Source of the DNA: Streptomyces venezuelae
GTDB taxonomy: Bacteria > Actinomycetota > Actinomycetes > Streptomycetales > Streptomycetaceae
Direction of reading: 5' to 3'
Assembly: GCF_008642295.1 (NCBI RefSeq)
Contig: NZ_CP029190.1
Span: 5,501,501-5,565,500 of the forward strand
Length of the DNA: 64,000 nucleotides
Part shown: positions 26,966-36,292 of the stretch, in pieces
How positions within the stretch are numbered: the stretch's first letter is position 1
How the letters are laid out: the number at the start of each line of letters is the position of its first letter
Program-made: the position numbers and the translations under genes
The notes under the pieces: model-generated
The model's input: the letters and a program-made list of their open reading frames with translations, nothing else
Databases searched by the model: none
Told to the model about the DNA's origin: nothing

Positions 26966-28068
26966 CCGGCATCGACGACCTCCCCATCCGGGACGAACTG
27001 CGCGGCAAGTCCCCGTACGGCGCCCCGCAGCTCGATGTGCCCGTCCAGCTGAACACCAACGAGAACCCGTACCCGCTGCCCGAGGAACTCGTCCAGCGGA
27101 TCGCGGAGCGGGTGGCCGAGGCCGCCCGCGGCCTCAACCGCTACCCCGACCGGGACGCCGTCGAGCTCCGCACCGAGCTCGCCCGCTACCTCACCCGCAC
27201 CGCCGGGCACCCGGTGGCCAAGGAGAACGTCTGGGCCGCCAACGGCTCCAACGAGGTCATCCAGCAGCTGCTGCAGACCTTCGGCGGACCCGGCCGGACC
27301 GCGATCGGCTTCGAGCCCTCCTACTCGATGCACGGCCTGATCGCCCGCGGCACCGGCACCGGCTGGATCTCCGGCCCGCGCCGGGAGGACTTCACCATCG
27401 ACGTGGCGGCGGCCGAGCGGGCCATCGCCGAGCACGCCCCCGACGTCGTCTTCATCACCTCCCCCAACAACCCCACCGGCACCGCGGTCGAGGCCGGGAC
27501 GGTCCTCGCGCTGTACGAGGCGGCCCAGGCCGCCAAGCCCTCGCTGGTCGTGGTGGACGAGGCCTACGTGGAGTTCAGCCACCGGGACTCGCTCCTCCCG
27601 CTGATCGAGGGCCGCCCGAACCTGGTGGTCTCCCGGACCATGTCCAAGGCCTTCGGCGCGGCCGGCCTGCGCCTGGGCTACCTGGCCGCGCACCCCGCCG
27701 TCGTCGACGCCGTACAGCTGGTGCGCCTGCCGTACCACCTGTCCGCCGTCACCCAGGCCACGGCCCTCGCCGCCCTGGAGCACACCGACACCCTGCTCGG
27801 CTACGTCGAGCAGCTCAAGGCCGAGCGGGACCGGCTGGTCGCCGAACTGCGCGCGATCGGCTGGGAGGTCACCGAATCCGACGCGAACTTCGTGCAGTTC
27901 GGCAGGTTCGAGGACTCCCACACCGCCTGGCAGCAGATCCTCGACCGGGGCGTCCTGGTCCGGGACAACGGCGTACCGGGCTGGCTGCGGGTCACCGCCG
28001 GCACCCCGGCCGAGAACGACGCGTTCCTGGAAGCGGTTCGCGCACTGAAGAAGGAGCAGCAGGCATGA
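26962..28068 (+). CDS. hisC: Histidinol-phosphate aminotransferase
   Basis: A 368-residue fold-type I PLP enzyme converting imidazole-acetol phosphate to histidinol phosphate. The N-terminus has [11 protein letters not shown]. The substrate and PLP region includes [24 protein letters not shown] and [10 protein letters not shown], and the Schiff-base lysine is K229 in [20 protein letters not shown] 26962 overlaps the hisD stop and the gene's own stop overlaps hisB, each by 4 bp, ensuring coupled translation. Confidence 0.95.
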   Translation: MTGIDDLPIRDELRGKSPYGAPQLDVPVQLNTNENPYPLPEELVQRIAERVAEAARGLNRYPDRDAVELRTELARYLTRTAGHPVAKENVWAANGSNEVIQQLLQTFGGPGRTAIGFEPSYSMHGLIARGTGTGWISGPRREDFTIDVAAAERAIAEHAPDVVFITSPNNPTGTAVEAGTVLALYEAAQAAKPSLVVVDEAYVEFSHRDSLLPLIEGRPNLVVSRTMSKAFGAAGLRLGYLAAHPAVVDAVQLVRLPYHLSAVTQATALAALEHTDTLLGYVEQLKAERDRLVAELRAIGWEVTESDANFVQFGRFEDSHTAWQQILDRGVLVRDNGVPGWLRVTAGTPAENDAFLEAVRALKKEQQA

Positions 28069-28658
28069 GCCGCATCGGACGGGTGGAGCGCACCACCAAG
28101 GAGACCTCGGTCCTGGTCGAGATAGACCTCGACGGCACCGGCAAGGTCGACGTGTCGACCGGCGTCGGCTTCTACGACCACATGCTCGACCAGCTCGGCC
28201 GCCACGGTCTCTTCGACCTCACCGTCAAGACCGACGGCGACCTGCACATCGACTCCCACCACACCATCGAGGACACCGCCCTCGCGCTCGGCGCCGCCTT
28301 CAAGCAGGCGCTCGGCGACAAGGTCGGCATCTACCGCTTCGGCAACTGCACCGTGCCGCTGGACGAGTCCCTCGCCCAGGTCACCGTCGACCTCTCCGGC
28401 CGCCCCTACCTCGTGCACACCGAGCCCGAGAAGATGGCGCCGATGATCGGCGAGTACGACACCACGATGACCCGGCACATCTTCGAGTCCTTCGTGGCCC
28501 AGGCGCAGATCGCCCTGCACGTGCACGTCCCGTACGGCCGCAACGCGCACCACATCGTGGAGTGCCAGTTCAAGGCCCTGGCCCGGGCGCTGCGCTACGC
28601 CAGCGAGCGTGACCCGCGCGCGGCCGGCATCCTTCCCTCGACGAAGGGCGCCCTGTAG
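28065..28658 (+). CDS. hisB: Imidazoleglycerol-phosphate dehydratase
   Basis: A 197-residue mono-functional HisB, which makes imidazole-acetol phosphate. The manganese-binding His clusters are seen as [32 protein letters not shown] and later [19 protein letters not shown]. It lacks the phosphatase domain found in enterobacteria, as expected for actinobacteria. It is followed after 2 bp by a small membrane-protein gene rather than directly by hisH. Confidence 0.95.
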   Translation: MSRIGRVERTTKETSVLVEIDLDGTGKVDVSTGVGFYDHMLDQLGRHGLFDLTVKTDGDLHIDSHHTIEDTALALGAAFKQALGDKVGIYRFGNCTVPLDESLAQVTVDLSGRPYLVHTEPEKMAPMIGEYDTTMTRHIFESFVAQAQIALHVHVPYGRNAHHIVECQFKALARALRYASERDPRAAGILPSTKGAL

Positions 28659-28660
28659 CC

Positions 28661-28828
28661 GTGACCGGCCTCTCCACCATCCTGATCGTCGTCGGCCTCT
28701 TCCTGGCCGGCGGCGTCTACTCCTTCCAGAAGCAGCAGATGCCGAAGTCGGTGGTCGTGCTGCTCGCCCTCGGCTCCGCGATGTGCCTGACCGCCGGAGT
28801 CCTGCGAATCCAAGGAATCTGGGCATGA
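28661..28828 (+). CDS. 55-residue membrane protein inside the his operon
   Basis: GTG 28661 starts 2 bp after the hisB stop, and the TGA overlaps the hisH ATG (ATGA). The 55 residues form two hydrophobic helices, [19 protein letters not shown] and [19 protein letters not shown], joined by a polar turn QKQQMPK. The tight coupling on the 3' side and the hydrophobic pattern argue that it is translated. It is easily missed because of its size. No known function; it may be a small membrane partner or a translation-coupling spacer. Confidence 0.7.
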   Translation: MTGLSTILIVVGLFLAGGVYSFQKQQMPKSVVVLLALGSAMCLTAGVLRIQGIWA

Positions 28829-29475
28829 GCGCAGCCAGCCCCACCAAGAAGGTCGTGGTCTTCGACTACGGCTTCGGCAACGTCCGCTCCGCCGAACGCG
28901 CTCTGGCGCGGGTCGGCGCGGACGTCGAGATCACCCGCGACTACGACAAGGCGATGGACGCCGACGGCCTCCTCGTCCCCGGCGTCGGCGCCTTCTCCGC
29001 CTGTATGCAGGGCCTCAAGGCGGCCCGCGGCGACTGGATCATCGGCCGCCGGCTCTCCGGCGGACGCCCCGTCATGGGCATCTGCGTCGGCATGCAGATC
29101 CTCTTCGAACGCGGCATCGAGCACGGCGTGGAGACCGAGGGCCTGGACGAGTGGCCCGGTACCGTCGAGCCGCTGAAGGCCCCGATCGTTCCGCACATGG
29201 GCTGGAACACCGTCGAGGCCCCGGCCGACAGCCAGGCCTTCGCCGGCCTGGACGCCGACGCCCGGTTCTACTTCGTGCACTCCTACGCGGTGCGCGAGTG
29301 GAGCCTGGAGGTCACCAACCCGGCGATCCGCGCCCCCAAGGTCACCTGGGCCACCCACGGGGAGCCGTTCGTCGCGGCCGTCGAGAACGCGGCGCTGTGG
29401 GCCACCCAGTTCCACCCCGAGAAGTCCGGTGACGCCGGCGCCCAGCTCCTCACCAACTGGATCGAGACCCTCTGA
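28825..29475 (+). CDS. hisH: Imidazole glycerol phosphate synthase, glutaminase subunit
   Basis: A 216-residue class I glutamine amidotransferase that feeds ammonia to HisF. The catalytic triad is visible: C87 in [14 protein letters not shown]197 and E199 in QFHPEKSG. The oxyanion GVGAF and the PHMGWN motif are also present. It partners HisF (30607-31362), from which it is separated by priA and a RidA gene. The start overlaps the small membrane gene and the stop overlaps priA (TGATG). Confidence 0.95.
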   Translation: MSAASPTKKVVVFDYGFGNVRSAERALARVGADVEITRDYDKAMDADGLLVPGVGAFSACMQGLKAARGDWIIGRRLSGGRPVMGICVGMQILFERGIEHGVETEGLDEWPGTVEPLKAPIVPHMGWNTVEAPADSQAFAGLDADARFYFVHSYAVREWSLEVTNPAIRAPKVTWATHGEPFVAAVENAALWATQFHPEKSGDAGAQLLTNWIETL

Positions 29476-30203
29476 TGCCGAACACGCTCGAACTCCTGCC
29501 CGCGGTGGACGTCCGCGACGGCCAGGCGGTCCGGCTCGTCCACGGCGAGTCCGGTACGGAGACCTCGTACGGCTCCCCGCTGGAGGCCGCCCTCGCCTGG
29601 CAGGCCGCCGGCGCCGAATGGCTTCACCTGGTCGACCTGGACGCCGCCTTCGGCACCGGTGACAACCGCGACCTGGTCGCCGGGATCACCCGCGCGATGG
29701 ACATCAAGGTGGAGCTCTCCGGCGGCATCCGCGACGACGCCTCCCTGGCCAAGGCCCTGGCCACCGGCTGCACCCGGGTCAACCTGGGCACCGCCGCCCT
29801 GGAGACCCCCGAGTGGGTCGCCAAGGTCATCGCCGAGCACGGCGACAAGATCGCCGTGGGCCTCGATGTCGTCGGCACCACCCTCAAGGGCCGCGGCTGG
29901 ACCAGCGAGGGTGGGGACCTGTACGAGACCCTGGCCCGGCTGGACTCCGAGGGCTGTGCCCGGTACGTGGTCACCGACATCGGCAAGGACGGCACGCTGA
30001 CCGGCCCCAACCTGGAGCTGCTGCGGAACGTCTGCGCCGCCACCGACCGGCCGGTCGTCGCCTCGGGCGGCGTCTCCTCCCTGGACGACCTGCGGGCCCT
30101 GTCCGGCCTGGTCGGCGAGGGCGTCGAGGGCGCGATCGTCGGCAAGGCGCTGTACGCCAAGGCCTTCACCCTGCAGGAGGCGCTGGCGGTGGTCTCGGCA
30201 TGA
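29475..30203 (+). CDS. priA: Bifunctional phosphoribosyl isomerase A (HisA/TrpF)
   Basis: A 242-residue (beta/alpha)8 isomerase. In streptomycetes and mycobacteria PriA catalyses both the ProFAR (His) and PRA (Trp) Amadori isomerisations. The motifs [55 protein letters not shown] and [13 protein letters not shown] fit PriA. The absence of a trpF among the trp genes here agrees with the dual role. It begins within the hisH stop and overlaps the RidA gene by 4 bp. Confidence 0.93.
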   Translation: MPNTLELLPAVDVRDGQAVRLVHGESGTETSYGSPLEAALAWQAAGAEWLHLVDLDAAFGTGDNRDLVAGITRAMDIKVELSGGIRDDASLAKALATGCTRVNLGTAALETPEWVAKVIAEHGDKIAVGLDVVGTTLKGRGWTSEGGDLYETLARLDSEGCARYVVTDIGKDGTLTGPNLELLRNVCAATDRPVVASGGVSSLDDLRALSGLVGEGVEGAIVGKALYAKAFTLQEALAVVSA

Positions 30204-30610
30204 GCACCCCCGACGGCACCCCCGACGGCTCCGCCGACGTACGGCGGATCTCCTCCGGCGGCCCGTACGAGGACGTCATCGGCTACTCGCGCGCCGTGCA
30301 GCTCTCCAACGGCCTGGTCCTGGTCTCCGGCTGCACCGCGGGCGACGCGGGCGGCCCGTACGACCAGACGGTCACGGCCTTCGGCGTCGCCTTCAAGGCG
30401 CTGGAGCAGGCCGGGCTCGGCCCGGAGCACGTGGTCCGCACCCGGATGTACCTCACGCACGCCCGGGACGTGGACGAGGTCGGCCGCGCCCACAAGGAAC
30501 TGTTCGACGCGGTCCGGCCCGCCGCATCCATGATCATCGTCTCCGGCTTCGTCGACCCGAGCATGGTCGTCGAAGTCGAGGTCGAGGCGTACCGAGGAGC
30601 ATCGTCATGA
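30200..30610 (+). CDS. RidA/YjgF-family protein
   Basis: A 136-residue RidA-like protein coupled on both sides by 4-bp overlaps (priA upstream, hisF downstream). It has the family features [14 protein letters not shown], the Arg in [24 protein letters not shown] and the C-terminal [10 protein letters not shown]. RidA proteins deaminate reactive imines and enamines; family members with these residues may be active, but this one's substrate is unknown. Its place in the his operon suggests a clean-up role for an intermediate of the pathway (inference). Confidence 0.85.
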   Translation: MSTPDGTPDGSADVRRISSGGPYEDVIGYSRAVQLSNGLVLVSGCTAGDAGGPYDQTVTAFGVAFKALEQAGLGPEHVVRTRMYLTHARDVDEVGRAHKELFDAVRPAASMIIVSGFVDPSMVVEVEVEAYRGASS

Positions 30611-31362
30611 CCCTGGCCGTACGGGTGATCCCCTGCCTGGACGTGGACAACGGCCGGGTGGTCAAGGGCGTCAACTTCCAGAACCTGCGCGATGCGGGCG
30701 ACCCGGTGGAGATGGCCAAGCTGTACGACGCCGAGGGCGCCGACGAGCTGACCTTCCTCGACATCACGGCGTCCTCCGGGAACCGCGAGACCACCTACGA
30801 CGTGGTGCGGCGCACCGCCGAGCAGGTCTTCATCCCGCTCACGGTGGGCGGCGGCGTCCGCACGCCGGAGGACGTGGACAAGCTGCTGCGGGCCGGCGCG
30901 GACAAGGTCGGCGTCAACACGGCGGCCATTGCCCGCCCGGAGCTCATCCGGGAGATCGCGGAGCGCTTCGGCCGGCAGGTGCTGGTGCTGTCCGTGGACG
31001 CGCGCCGTACGGCCGCCGGCACGTTCGAGGTCACCACGCACGGCGGGCGCAAGGGCACCGGCATCGACGCGGTCGAGTGGGCGCACCGGGCGGCGGAGCT
31101 GGGCGCGGGCGAGATCCTGCTCAACTCGATGGACGCGGACGGCACCAAGGACGGCTACGACGTGGAGATGATCGCGGCGGTCCGCAAGCACGTGACCGTC
31201 CCGGTGATCGCGTCCGGCGGGGCCGGCAAGCTCTCCGACTTCCCGCCGGCCATTGCCGCGGGCGCGGACGCGGTACTCGCCGCCTCCGTGTTCCACTTCG
31301 GCGACCTGCGCATCTCCCAGGTCAAGGACACCCTCCGCAAGGCAGGCCACCCGATCCGCTGA
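30607..31362 (+). CDS. hisF: Imidazole glycerol phosphate synthase cyclase subunit
   Basis: A 251-residue (beta/alpha)8 cyclase, which with HisH makes IGP and AICAR. The catalytic aspartates lie in [15 protein letters not shown] (~D11) and [15 protein letters not shown] (~D130), both intact. [13 protein letters not shown] and [10 protein letters not shown] are also standard. It is the last gene of the operon, followed by a 550-bp hairpin-rich repeat region that very probably ends transcription. Confidence 0.96.
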   Translation: MTLAVRVIPCLDVDNGRVVKGVNFQNLRDAGDPVEMAKLYDAEGADELTFLDITASSGNRETTYDVVRRTAEQVFIPLTVGGGVRTPEDVDKLLRAGADKVGVNTAAIARPELIREIAERFGRQVLVLSVDARRTAAGTFEVTTHGGRKGTGIDAVEWAHRAAELGAGEILLNSMDADGTKDGYDVEMIAAVRKHVTVPVIASGGAGKLSDFPPAIAAGADAVLAASVFHFGDLRISQVKDTLRKAGHPIR

Positions 31363-31379
31363 CCGCCGCGCCCCGGCCG

Positions 31380-31810
31380 TGCCGGGCCGGTGCCCCACAC
31401 GGGCTTCGCCCCGCCCCAGGCGCGCAGCGCTCCGGGCCGGCGCCGGCCAGGGCTTCGCCCCCTGCCCTTCGGGCGCGCAGCGCGCCCGGTCGCACGGCCG
31501 GGGCGATGCCCCGCGCGGGCTTCGCCCGGCGCCCCGTTTGCGGGGCTTCGCCCCGTACCCCCTGGCGCGCAGCGCCCGGCGGCGGTGCCCGGCGCCGCGT
31601 TCCGGGGGCTCCGCCCCTTGCCTTCGGGCGCGTAGCGCGCCCGGTCGCACGGCCGGGGCGCTACCCCGGGCCGGTGCCCCGCACGGGCTTCGCCCGGCGC
31701 CCTGGCGGGGCTTCGCCCCGTATCCCCTGGCGCGCCGCGCCCGGGGCCGGTGCCCGGCGCCGCGTTCCGGGGCACCGCCCCCTGCCCTTCGGGCGCGCAG
31801 CGGCCGGTTC
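31380..31810. repeat. Hairpin-rich tandem repeat array between hisF and a convergent gene
   Basis: About 430 bp of extreme GC without a gene. A unit of ~155-165 bp beginning CTTCGGGCGCG recurs at about 31468, 31622 and 31788, with the second and third unit starts 154 and 166 bp apart. Each unit carries small palindromes of the form GGGGCTTCGCCCC or GCCCTTCGGGC, at least seven in total, several with UUCG loops. It lies between convergent genes, so a terminator cluster is the simplest role. No CRISPR-like spacing is present, and I see no coding sequence through 31915. Confidence 0.75.
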
Positions 31811-31915
31811 CGGCGGCGGGCCGGAAGGGGTCCGGGGCGGAGCCACGGGTTCGGGAAGGGGCGGGGTGGGGACATGGCCCCGCGCAGCGGTGGGGTGTCC
31901 CGGCGGACCGGACAG

Positions 31916-32548
31916 TCAGATGCCCAGCTTCGCCGAGGTCAGCTCGGCAATCGCCTGCTTCTCCCCGTCCAGTTCGATCCGCGCCGCCGCCTGCCGCCCG
32001 AAGCAGAACAGCGTGAGCTCACCCGGCTCGCCGGTGACCGTCACCACCGGCACGCCCTTGCGGGCCACCGCCGTCCGCCCGTCCGGCCGCCGCAGCACCA
32101 GGCCCACCGGCGAGCGCCGGCCCGTGATCCGGGCCAGCTTCTCCAGCCGGGACCACAGCGCGTCCGAGAACACCGTGTCCAGCTCGCGCGGGGACCAGTC
32201 CGGCTGCGCCCGGCGGACGTCCTCCGCGTGGACGTAGAACTCCACCGCGTTCGCCGCCTCGTCGATCTGCTTCAGCGCGTACACCGACAGCTTCGGCGGC
32301 CCGGTCCGGATCAGCTGGATCAGTTCCTCGTACGGCTTGGCCGTGTACTCGGCCATCACCTTGTCCAGCCGCTCCTTCAGCACGCCCAGCAGCAGCCCGC
32401 CCGCCGCGTCCGGCCGCCGCTCCCGCACCACCACGTGCGCGGCCAGCTCCCGGCAGGTCCAGCCCTCGCACAGCGTGGGCGCCTCCGGGCCGGCCGCCTC
32501 CAACAAGTCCGCCAGCAGCAGACGTTCACGCTTCGCATGGGTCGACAT
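31916..32548 (-). CDS. TIGR03085-type metal-binding protein (MDMPI N-terminal-like)
   Basis: A 210-residue protein of the DinB/maleylpyruvate-isomerase-like superfamily. The N-terminal helical bundle has CEGWTCRELAAHVVVRERRPD, with the conserved His, and EAANAVEFYVHAEDVRRA, with further metal-ligand candidates. This family is assigned TIGR03085 from memory and lacks a known function; mycothiol-dependent chemistry is possible for relatives. ATG 32548 follows TACGCT by 6 bases (leaderless-like). It is divergent from hisI with 92 bp between. Confidence 0.75.
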   Translation of the reverse strand: MSTHAKRERLLLADLLEAAGPEAPTLCEGWTCRELAAHVVVRERRPDAAGGLLLGVLKERLDKVMAEYTAKPYEELIQLIRTGPPKLSVYALKQIDEAANAVEFYVHAEDVRRAQPDWSPRELDTVFSDALWSRLEKLARITGRRSPVGLVLRRPDGRTAVARKGVPVVTVTGEPGELTLFCFGRQAAARIELDGEKQAIAELTSAKLGI

Positions 32549-32640
32549 GGGGCAAGCGTACGGCCGCGACCTGACAGATGCCCGCCCATCAGGCGGACAG
32601 CCTGCAGTACCGCGCACCGCCGCGCGGCACAATGGCCGTC

Positions 32641-33009
32641 ATGAGTACCACCCCCCGCCCGAGCAACCTCGACCCCGCCATCGCCGCCCGCCTCAAGCGG
32701 TCCGCGGACGGCCTGGTGCCCGCCATCGCCCAGCAGTACGACACCGGTGAGGTGCTGATGCTCGGCTGGATGGACGACGAGGCCCTGCACCGCACCCTGA
32801 CCACCGGCCGCTGCACCTACTGGTCCCGCAGCCGCCAGGAGTACTGGGTCAAGGGGGACACCTCCGGGCACTTCCAGCACGTGAAGTCCGTGGCGCTCGA
32901 CTGCGACGCCGACACCGTCCTCGTCAAGGTCGACCAGGTCGGGGCCGCCTGCCACACGGGTGCCCGTACCTGCTTCGACGCCGACGTTCTGCCGCTCTCC
33001 CACAGGTAA
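32641..33009 (+). CDS. hisI: Phosphoribosyl-AMP cyclohydrolase
   Basis: A 122-residue mono-functional HisI that opens the purine ring of PR-AMP. The metal-binding residues occur in [17 protein letters not shown] and [11 protein letters not shown], and the core has [10 protein letters not shown] and [14 protein letters not shown]. HisE is not fused or adjacent. ATG 32641 lies 7 bases after CACAAT; an upstream in-frame extension to 32578 lacks a ribosome site. The gene is separated from the main his operon and lies 11 bp before trpE. Confidence 0.93.
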   Translation: MSTTPRPSNLDPAIAARLKRSADGLVPAIAQQYDTGEVLMLGWMDDEALHRTLTTGRCTYWSRSRQEYWVKGDTSGHFQHVKSVALDCDADTVLVKVDQVGAACHTGARTCFDADVLPLSHR

Positions 33010-33020
33010 GGTCCCAGGCC

Positions 33021-34508
33021 ATGGATCTTGAGACGTTCCGCAAGCTCGCCAACGACCGCCGTGTCATTCCCGTCAGTCGCCGGCTGCTCGCCGACGGGGA
33101 CACCCCGGTAGGCCTCTACCGGAAGCTGGCGGCCGAGCGGCCCGGCACCTTCCTGCTGGAGTCCGCCGAGAACGGCCGCTCATGGTCCCGCTACTCCTTC
33201 GTCGGGGTGCGGTCCGATGCCACCCTCACCGTCCGCGACGGCCAGGCGCACTGGATCGGCACCCCGCCGGTGGGCGTCCCGGTCGACGGAGACCCGCTCG
33301 AGGCGCTCCGCCGCACCGTCGACACCCTGCACACCCCCCGCGACCTCGCGGCCGGAATGCCGCCCTTCACCGGCGGCATGGTCGGCTACCTGGGCTACGA
33401 CATCGTCCGCCGCCTGGAGCGCATCGGCGAGCACGGCACCGACGACCTGAAGCTGCCCGAGCTGACCATGCTGCTCACCTCCGACCTGGCGGTCCTCGAC
33501 CACTGGGACGGCACGGTCCTGCTCATCGCCAACGCCATCAACCACAACGACCTGGACACCGGCGTGGACGAGGCCTACGCGGACGCGGTGGCCCGGCTCG
33601 ACGCCATGGAGGCCGACCTCGGCCGCCCGGCCCCGTACGCCCCCACCCCGCTGCCCGTCTCCGAGCTGCCGGAGTTCTCGGCCCTGTGGGGCGGCGAGAA
33701 GTACCAGGCCGCCGTCGAGGACATCAAGGAGCGGATCCGGGCGGGCGAGGCCTTCCAGGTGGTGCCCTCGCAGCGGTTCGAGACCCCGTGCGAGGCCAGT
33801 GCCCTCGACGTCTACCGGGTGCTCCGGGCCACCAACCCCTCGCCGTACATGTACCTCTTCCGGTTCGAGAACGGCTTCGACGTGGTCGGGTCGAGCCCCG
33901 AGGCCCTGGTCAAGGTGGAGGACGGGCGGGCGATGGTCCACCCGATCGCCGGCACCCGGCACCGCGGTGCCACCCCGCAGGAGGACCACGACCTCGCCGA
34001 GGAGCTGCTCGCCGACCCCAAGGAGCGGGCCGAGCACCTGATGCTGGTCGACCTGGGCCGCAACGACCTCGGCCGGGTCTGCGAGCCCGGATCGGTCGAG
34101 GTGGTCGACTTCATGTCCATCGAGCGGTACTCGCACGTCATGCACATCGTCTCGACCGTCACCGGCCGGGTCGCCGAGGACAAGACCGCCTTCGACGTGC
34201 TGACCGCCTGTTTCCCGGCCGGCACCCTCTCCGGCGCGCCCAAGCCGCGCGCCATGCAGATCATCGAGGAGCTGGAGCCGGCCCGCCGCGGGCTGTACGG
34301 CGGCGCCGTCGGCTACCTCGACTTCGCCGGGGACTCCGACACCGCCATCGCCATCCGTACCGCCCTGCTGCGGGACGGCACCGCGTATGTGCAGGCCGGC
34401 GCGGGGGTGGTCGCCGATTCGGTGCCCGAACTCGAGGACAACGAGTGCCGCAACAAGGCCGCGGCGGTGCTCCGCGCGGTGGGAGCGGCCAACCGCCTCC
34501 ACGGCTGA
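33021..34508 (+). CDS. trpE: Anthranilate synthase component I
   Basis: A 495-residue TrpE that converts chorismate to anthranilate with a glutaminase partner not encoded here. The N-terminal feedback region has [17 protein letters not shown]. The chorismate-binding C-terminal half has [44 protein letters not shown] and [10 protein letters not shown], all intact. It starts 11 bp after hisI. TAAGGT, overlapping the hisI stop, lies 8 bases before the ATG and may be its own -10. No leader peptide with Trp codons is visible upstream. Confidence 0.95.
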   Translation: MDLETFRKLANDRRVIPVSRRLLADGDTPVGLYRKLAAERPGTFLLESAENGRSWSRYSFVGVRSDATLTVRDGQAHWIGTPPVGVPVDGDPLEALRRTVDTLHTPRDLAAGMPPFTGGMVGYLGYDIVRRLERIGEHGTDDLKLPELTMLLTSDLAVLDHWDGTVLLIANAINHNDLDTGVDEAYADAVARLDAMEADLGRPAPYAPTPLPVSELPEFSALWGGEKYQAAVEDIKERIRAGEAFQVVPSQRFETPCEASALDVYRVLRATNPSPYMYLFRFENGFDVVGSSPEALVKVEDGRAMVHPIAGTRHRGATPQEDHDLAEELLADPKERAEHLMLVDLGRNDLGRVCEPGSVEVVDFMSIERYSHVMHIVSTVTGRVAEDKTAFDVLTACFPAGTLSGAPKPRAMQIIEELEPARRGLYGGAVGYLDFAGDSDTAIAIRTALLRDGTAYVQAGAGVVADSVPELEDNECRNKAAAVLRAVGAANRLHG

Positions 34509-34534
34509 GGAGGCGGTAGGGGATAGTGGGGTAC

Positions 34535-35203
34535 GTGAGCGCCGTACCCCAGCCCCGTACCGATGCCGAGTCCGCCGCCGAGGCAGCCGCCGAAGCCGCG
34601 GCGCGCGCCGGCCGCCGCAGTGTCGCGATCGCGCTGCTGTGCGGCGCGCTCGGTGCCACCGTCGTCCTGCTGGCCTCCGGCCGGATCTGGGCGCGCGGCA
34701 CCACCGCCGTCGCCGACGGCTCCATGTCCCTGACCGCCGACGGCCGGGCGGTCACCGGCGTGCCGGCCGCCCTCGCCATCGTCGGGCTGGCCGCCCTGGT
34801 GGCCGTGTTCGCGGTGCGCGGCAAGGGCCGCCTGCTGGTGGCCGCGCTGCTGGCGCTGAGCGGCCTGGGTGCCGCGCTGGCCGCCCTGGCGGGTGCCTCG
34901 GACCGGGCCGCCCTGGACGCCGAGGCCGCGCGCACCACCGCCGACACGGCGGCCCGGGTGGGCGGCCTCACGTACACCGCCTGGCCCTATGTCACCGCCG
35001 TAGGCGCGGTCCTGATACTCCTCGCGGGGCTGCTGGCCCTGCGTTACGGGCGGAGCTGGCCGGCCATGGGCGGCCGGTACGAGCGGGAGGGCGGCCCCCG
35101 GCCCCGGAAGGCCGCAGGCCGGGGCGGAGCGGAGGCCGCGGCGCCGGACCGCCCGGAGGAGCTCTGGAAGGCCCTGGACCGCGGCGAGGACCCGACCGGC
35201 TGA
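34535..35203 (+). CDS. Trp-biosynthesis-associated membrane protein (TIGR02234-like)
   Basis: About 222 residues with four TMs (SVAIALLCGALGATVVLLASG, ALAIVGLAALVAVFAV, LLVAALLALSGLGAALAALAG, WPYVTAVGAVLILLAGLLAL) and a charged C-terminus ending EELWKALDRGEDPTG. Such proteins are found beside trpE in actinobacteria and were named for that; the function is unknown. GTG 34535 is preferred because GATAGT lies 7 bases upstream; GTG 34526 would add three residues. It starts 26 bp after trpE. Confidence 0.8.
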   Translation: MSAVPQPRTDAESAAEAAAEAAARAGRRSVAIALLCGALGATVVLLASGRIWARGTTAVADGSMSLTADGRAVTGVPAALAIVGLAALVAVFAVRGKGRLLVAALLALSGLGAALAALAGASDRAALDAEAARTTADTAARVGGLTYTAWPYVTAVGAVLILLAGLLALRYGRSWPAMGGRYEREGGPRPRKAAGRGGAEAAAPDRPEELWKALDRGEDPTG

Positions 35204-35256
35204 ATCCGGACCCGCTGACGCCCGGTTCCGCGGGGTGCGGGAGAATGATGTCCGAG

Positions 35257-35284
35257 CGTTCGACACAGCACGTTCGACAGAGCA
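35257..35284 (+). repeat. 14-bp tandem repeat in a 5' leader
   Basis: CGTTCGACACAGCA (35257-35270) is followed directly by CGTTCGACAGAGCA (35271-35284), one mismatch. It sits just upstream of the GAGGAG ribosome site of the next gene, so it lies in the leader or promoter-proximal region. Confidence 0.7.
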
Positions 35285-35298
35285 ACGAGGAGCTACTC

Positions 35299-35547
35299 AT
35301 GGCGGGCAGCAGCCACGGACACACCCCGGCCGCCTGGACCGGTGTCACCATCGCCTTCATCGGTTTCTGCATCTCCGGCGCCTTCATGGTCCTGGCCAAC
35401 CCGCTCGGGTTCTGGCTGGGCCTGGTGGTCGTCGCCATCGGCGGTGTCGTCGGCATGGCGATGCGCGCCGCGGGCATGGGCGGGAAGAAGCCGGAGCACG
35501 ACGACCTGGCCAAGGTCATCGCCGCCAAGACCGCCAACGCCGCCTGA
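35299..35547 (+). CDS. HGxxPAAW-motif small membrane protein
   Basis: An 82-residue protein beginning MAGSSHGHTPAAWTGV, which contains the HGxxPAAW signature of a small actinobacterial family. Two TMs follow (IAFIGFCISGAFMVLANPLG, LGLVVVAIGGVVGMAM) and a polar C-terminus. ATG 35299 has GAGGAG at good distance. Its function is unknown; it recurs between trpE and trpC in streptomycetes from memory. A strong terminator lies 48 bp downstream. Confidence 0.85.
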   Translation: MAGSSHGHTPAAWTGVTIAFIGFCISGAFMVLANPLGFWLGLVVVAIGGVVGMAMRAAGMGGKKPEHDDLAKVIAAKTANAA

Positions 35548-35594
35548 CGGCGGGCGCTCCTGCGCGCTCCATCGCGACATCGCAGAAACCACTC

Positions 35595-35624
35595 AAGGCG
35601 CGGCCCGGTCGGGCTGCGCCTTTT
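35595..35624 (+). terminator. Rho-independent terminator
   Basis: AAGGCGCGGCCCG (35595-35607) pairs with CGGGCTGCGCCTT (35610-35622) over 13 bp with one G-T wobble, followed by TTTTG. It has a real T-run and ends the trpE-side transcript before the DUF2752 gene. Confidence 0.88.
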
Positions 35625-35648
35625 GTCATGGGCGGAGACAATCAGCGC

Positions 35649-36125
35649 ATGGACGCCGTGCACCCGCCCGAGCGGGTGAATCCCGTCGGCCCGCCCGGGC
35701 CCCCCGGCCCGCCGGGCCCGGCCGCCGGGCCCGCCCGGCGGCTGGCGGCGCCCGTGGCCTGTCTGGCCGTGGTCGTGGCGGCCTTCGCCTACGTCGGGTC
35801 GGTGGATCCCAATGAACCCGGCCACTATCCGGTCTGCCCGCTGCTGAGGGTGACCGGGGTGCTGTGCCCGGGCTGCGGCGGGCTGCGCAGTGCGCATGCC
35901 TTTGTGCACGGCGACCTGACGCTTGCCATGGGTGCGAATGCGCTCGCGGTGATCGGCTATCTCCTCTTCGCGGGCTACCTGGCGCTCTGGCTGAATCGCG
36001 CCTATCGGGGCCGGCCTGCCCCCCGCGTGGCCATGAAACCCCTGTATTGGTGGGCCCTGGGCAGCCTTGGACTGGCTTTTTCCATTGTCCGAAATCTGCC
36101 CTTCGGAGCATGGCTGGCGCCCTGA
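35649..36125 (+). CDS. DUF2752 membrane protein
   Basis: A 158-residue protein with a Pro/Gly-rich N-terminus and three TMs. The DUF2752 signature [17 protein letters not shown] occurs after the first TM, preceded by [11 protein letters not shown]. The four clustered Cys could bind a metal or heme, but nothing is known. ATG 35649 lies 6 bases after GACAAT. It stands between the terminator and trpC. Confidence 0.85.
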   Translation: MDAVHPPERVNPVGPPGPPGPPGPAAGPARRLAAPVACLAVVVAAFAYVGSVDPNEPGHYPVCPLLRVTGVLCPGCGGLRSAHAFVHGDLTLAMGANALAVIGYLLFAGYLALWLNRAYRGRPAPRVAMKPLYWWALGSLGLAFSIVRNLPFGAWLAP

Positions 36126-36292
36126 TCCGCCCTGATCCCGCACATGAACCTTTGATTCCGCATGTCCGGGTGATGGGATGGCGTCAACCGCATGTCGGGC
36201 GCGAGGCCACCTGCGGATACCATTTGATTGCTGACCTTGAACGACATGAAACGACCGGAATCAGCCGACCGACCCGGAAGGGGGCCGCTCGC

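Noticed and set aside
31380..31810. CRISPR-like array
   Set aside because: Repeats are ~155-165 bp with internal palindromes, not 25-40 bp units with unique spacers, and no cas gene is present.
36126..36292. Trp leader peptide and attenuator before trpC
   Set aside because: The short frames here contain at most one Trp codon and no terminator/antiterminator pair is visible.
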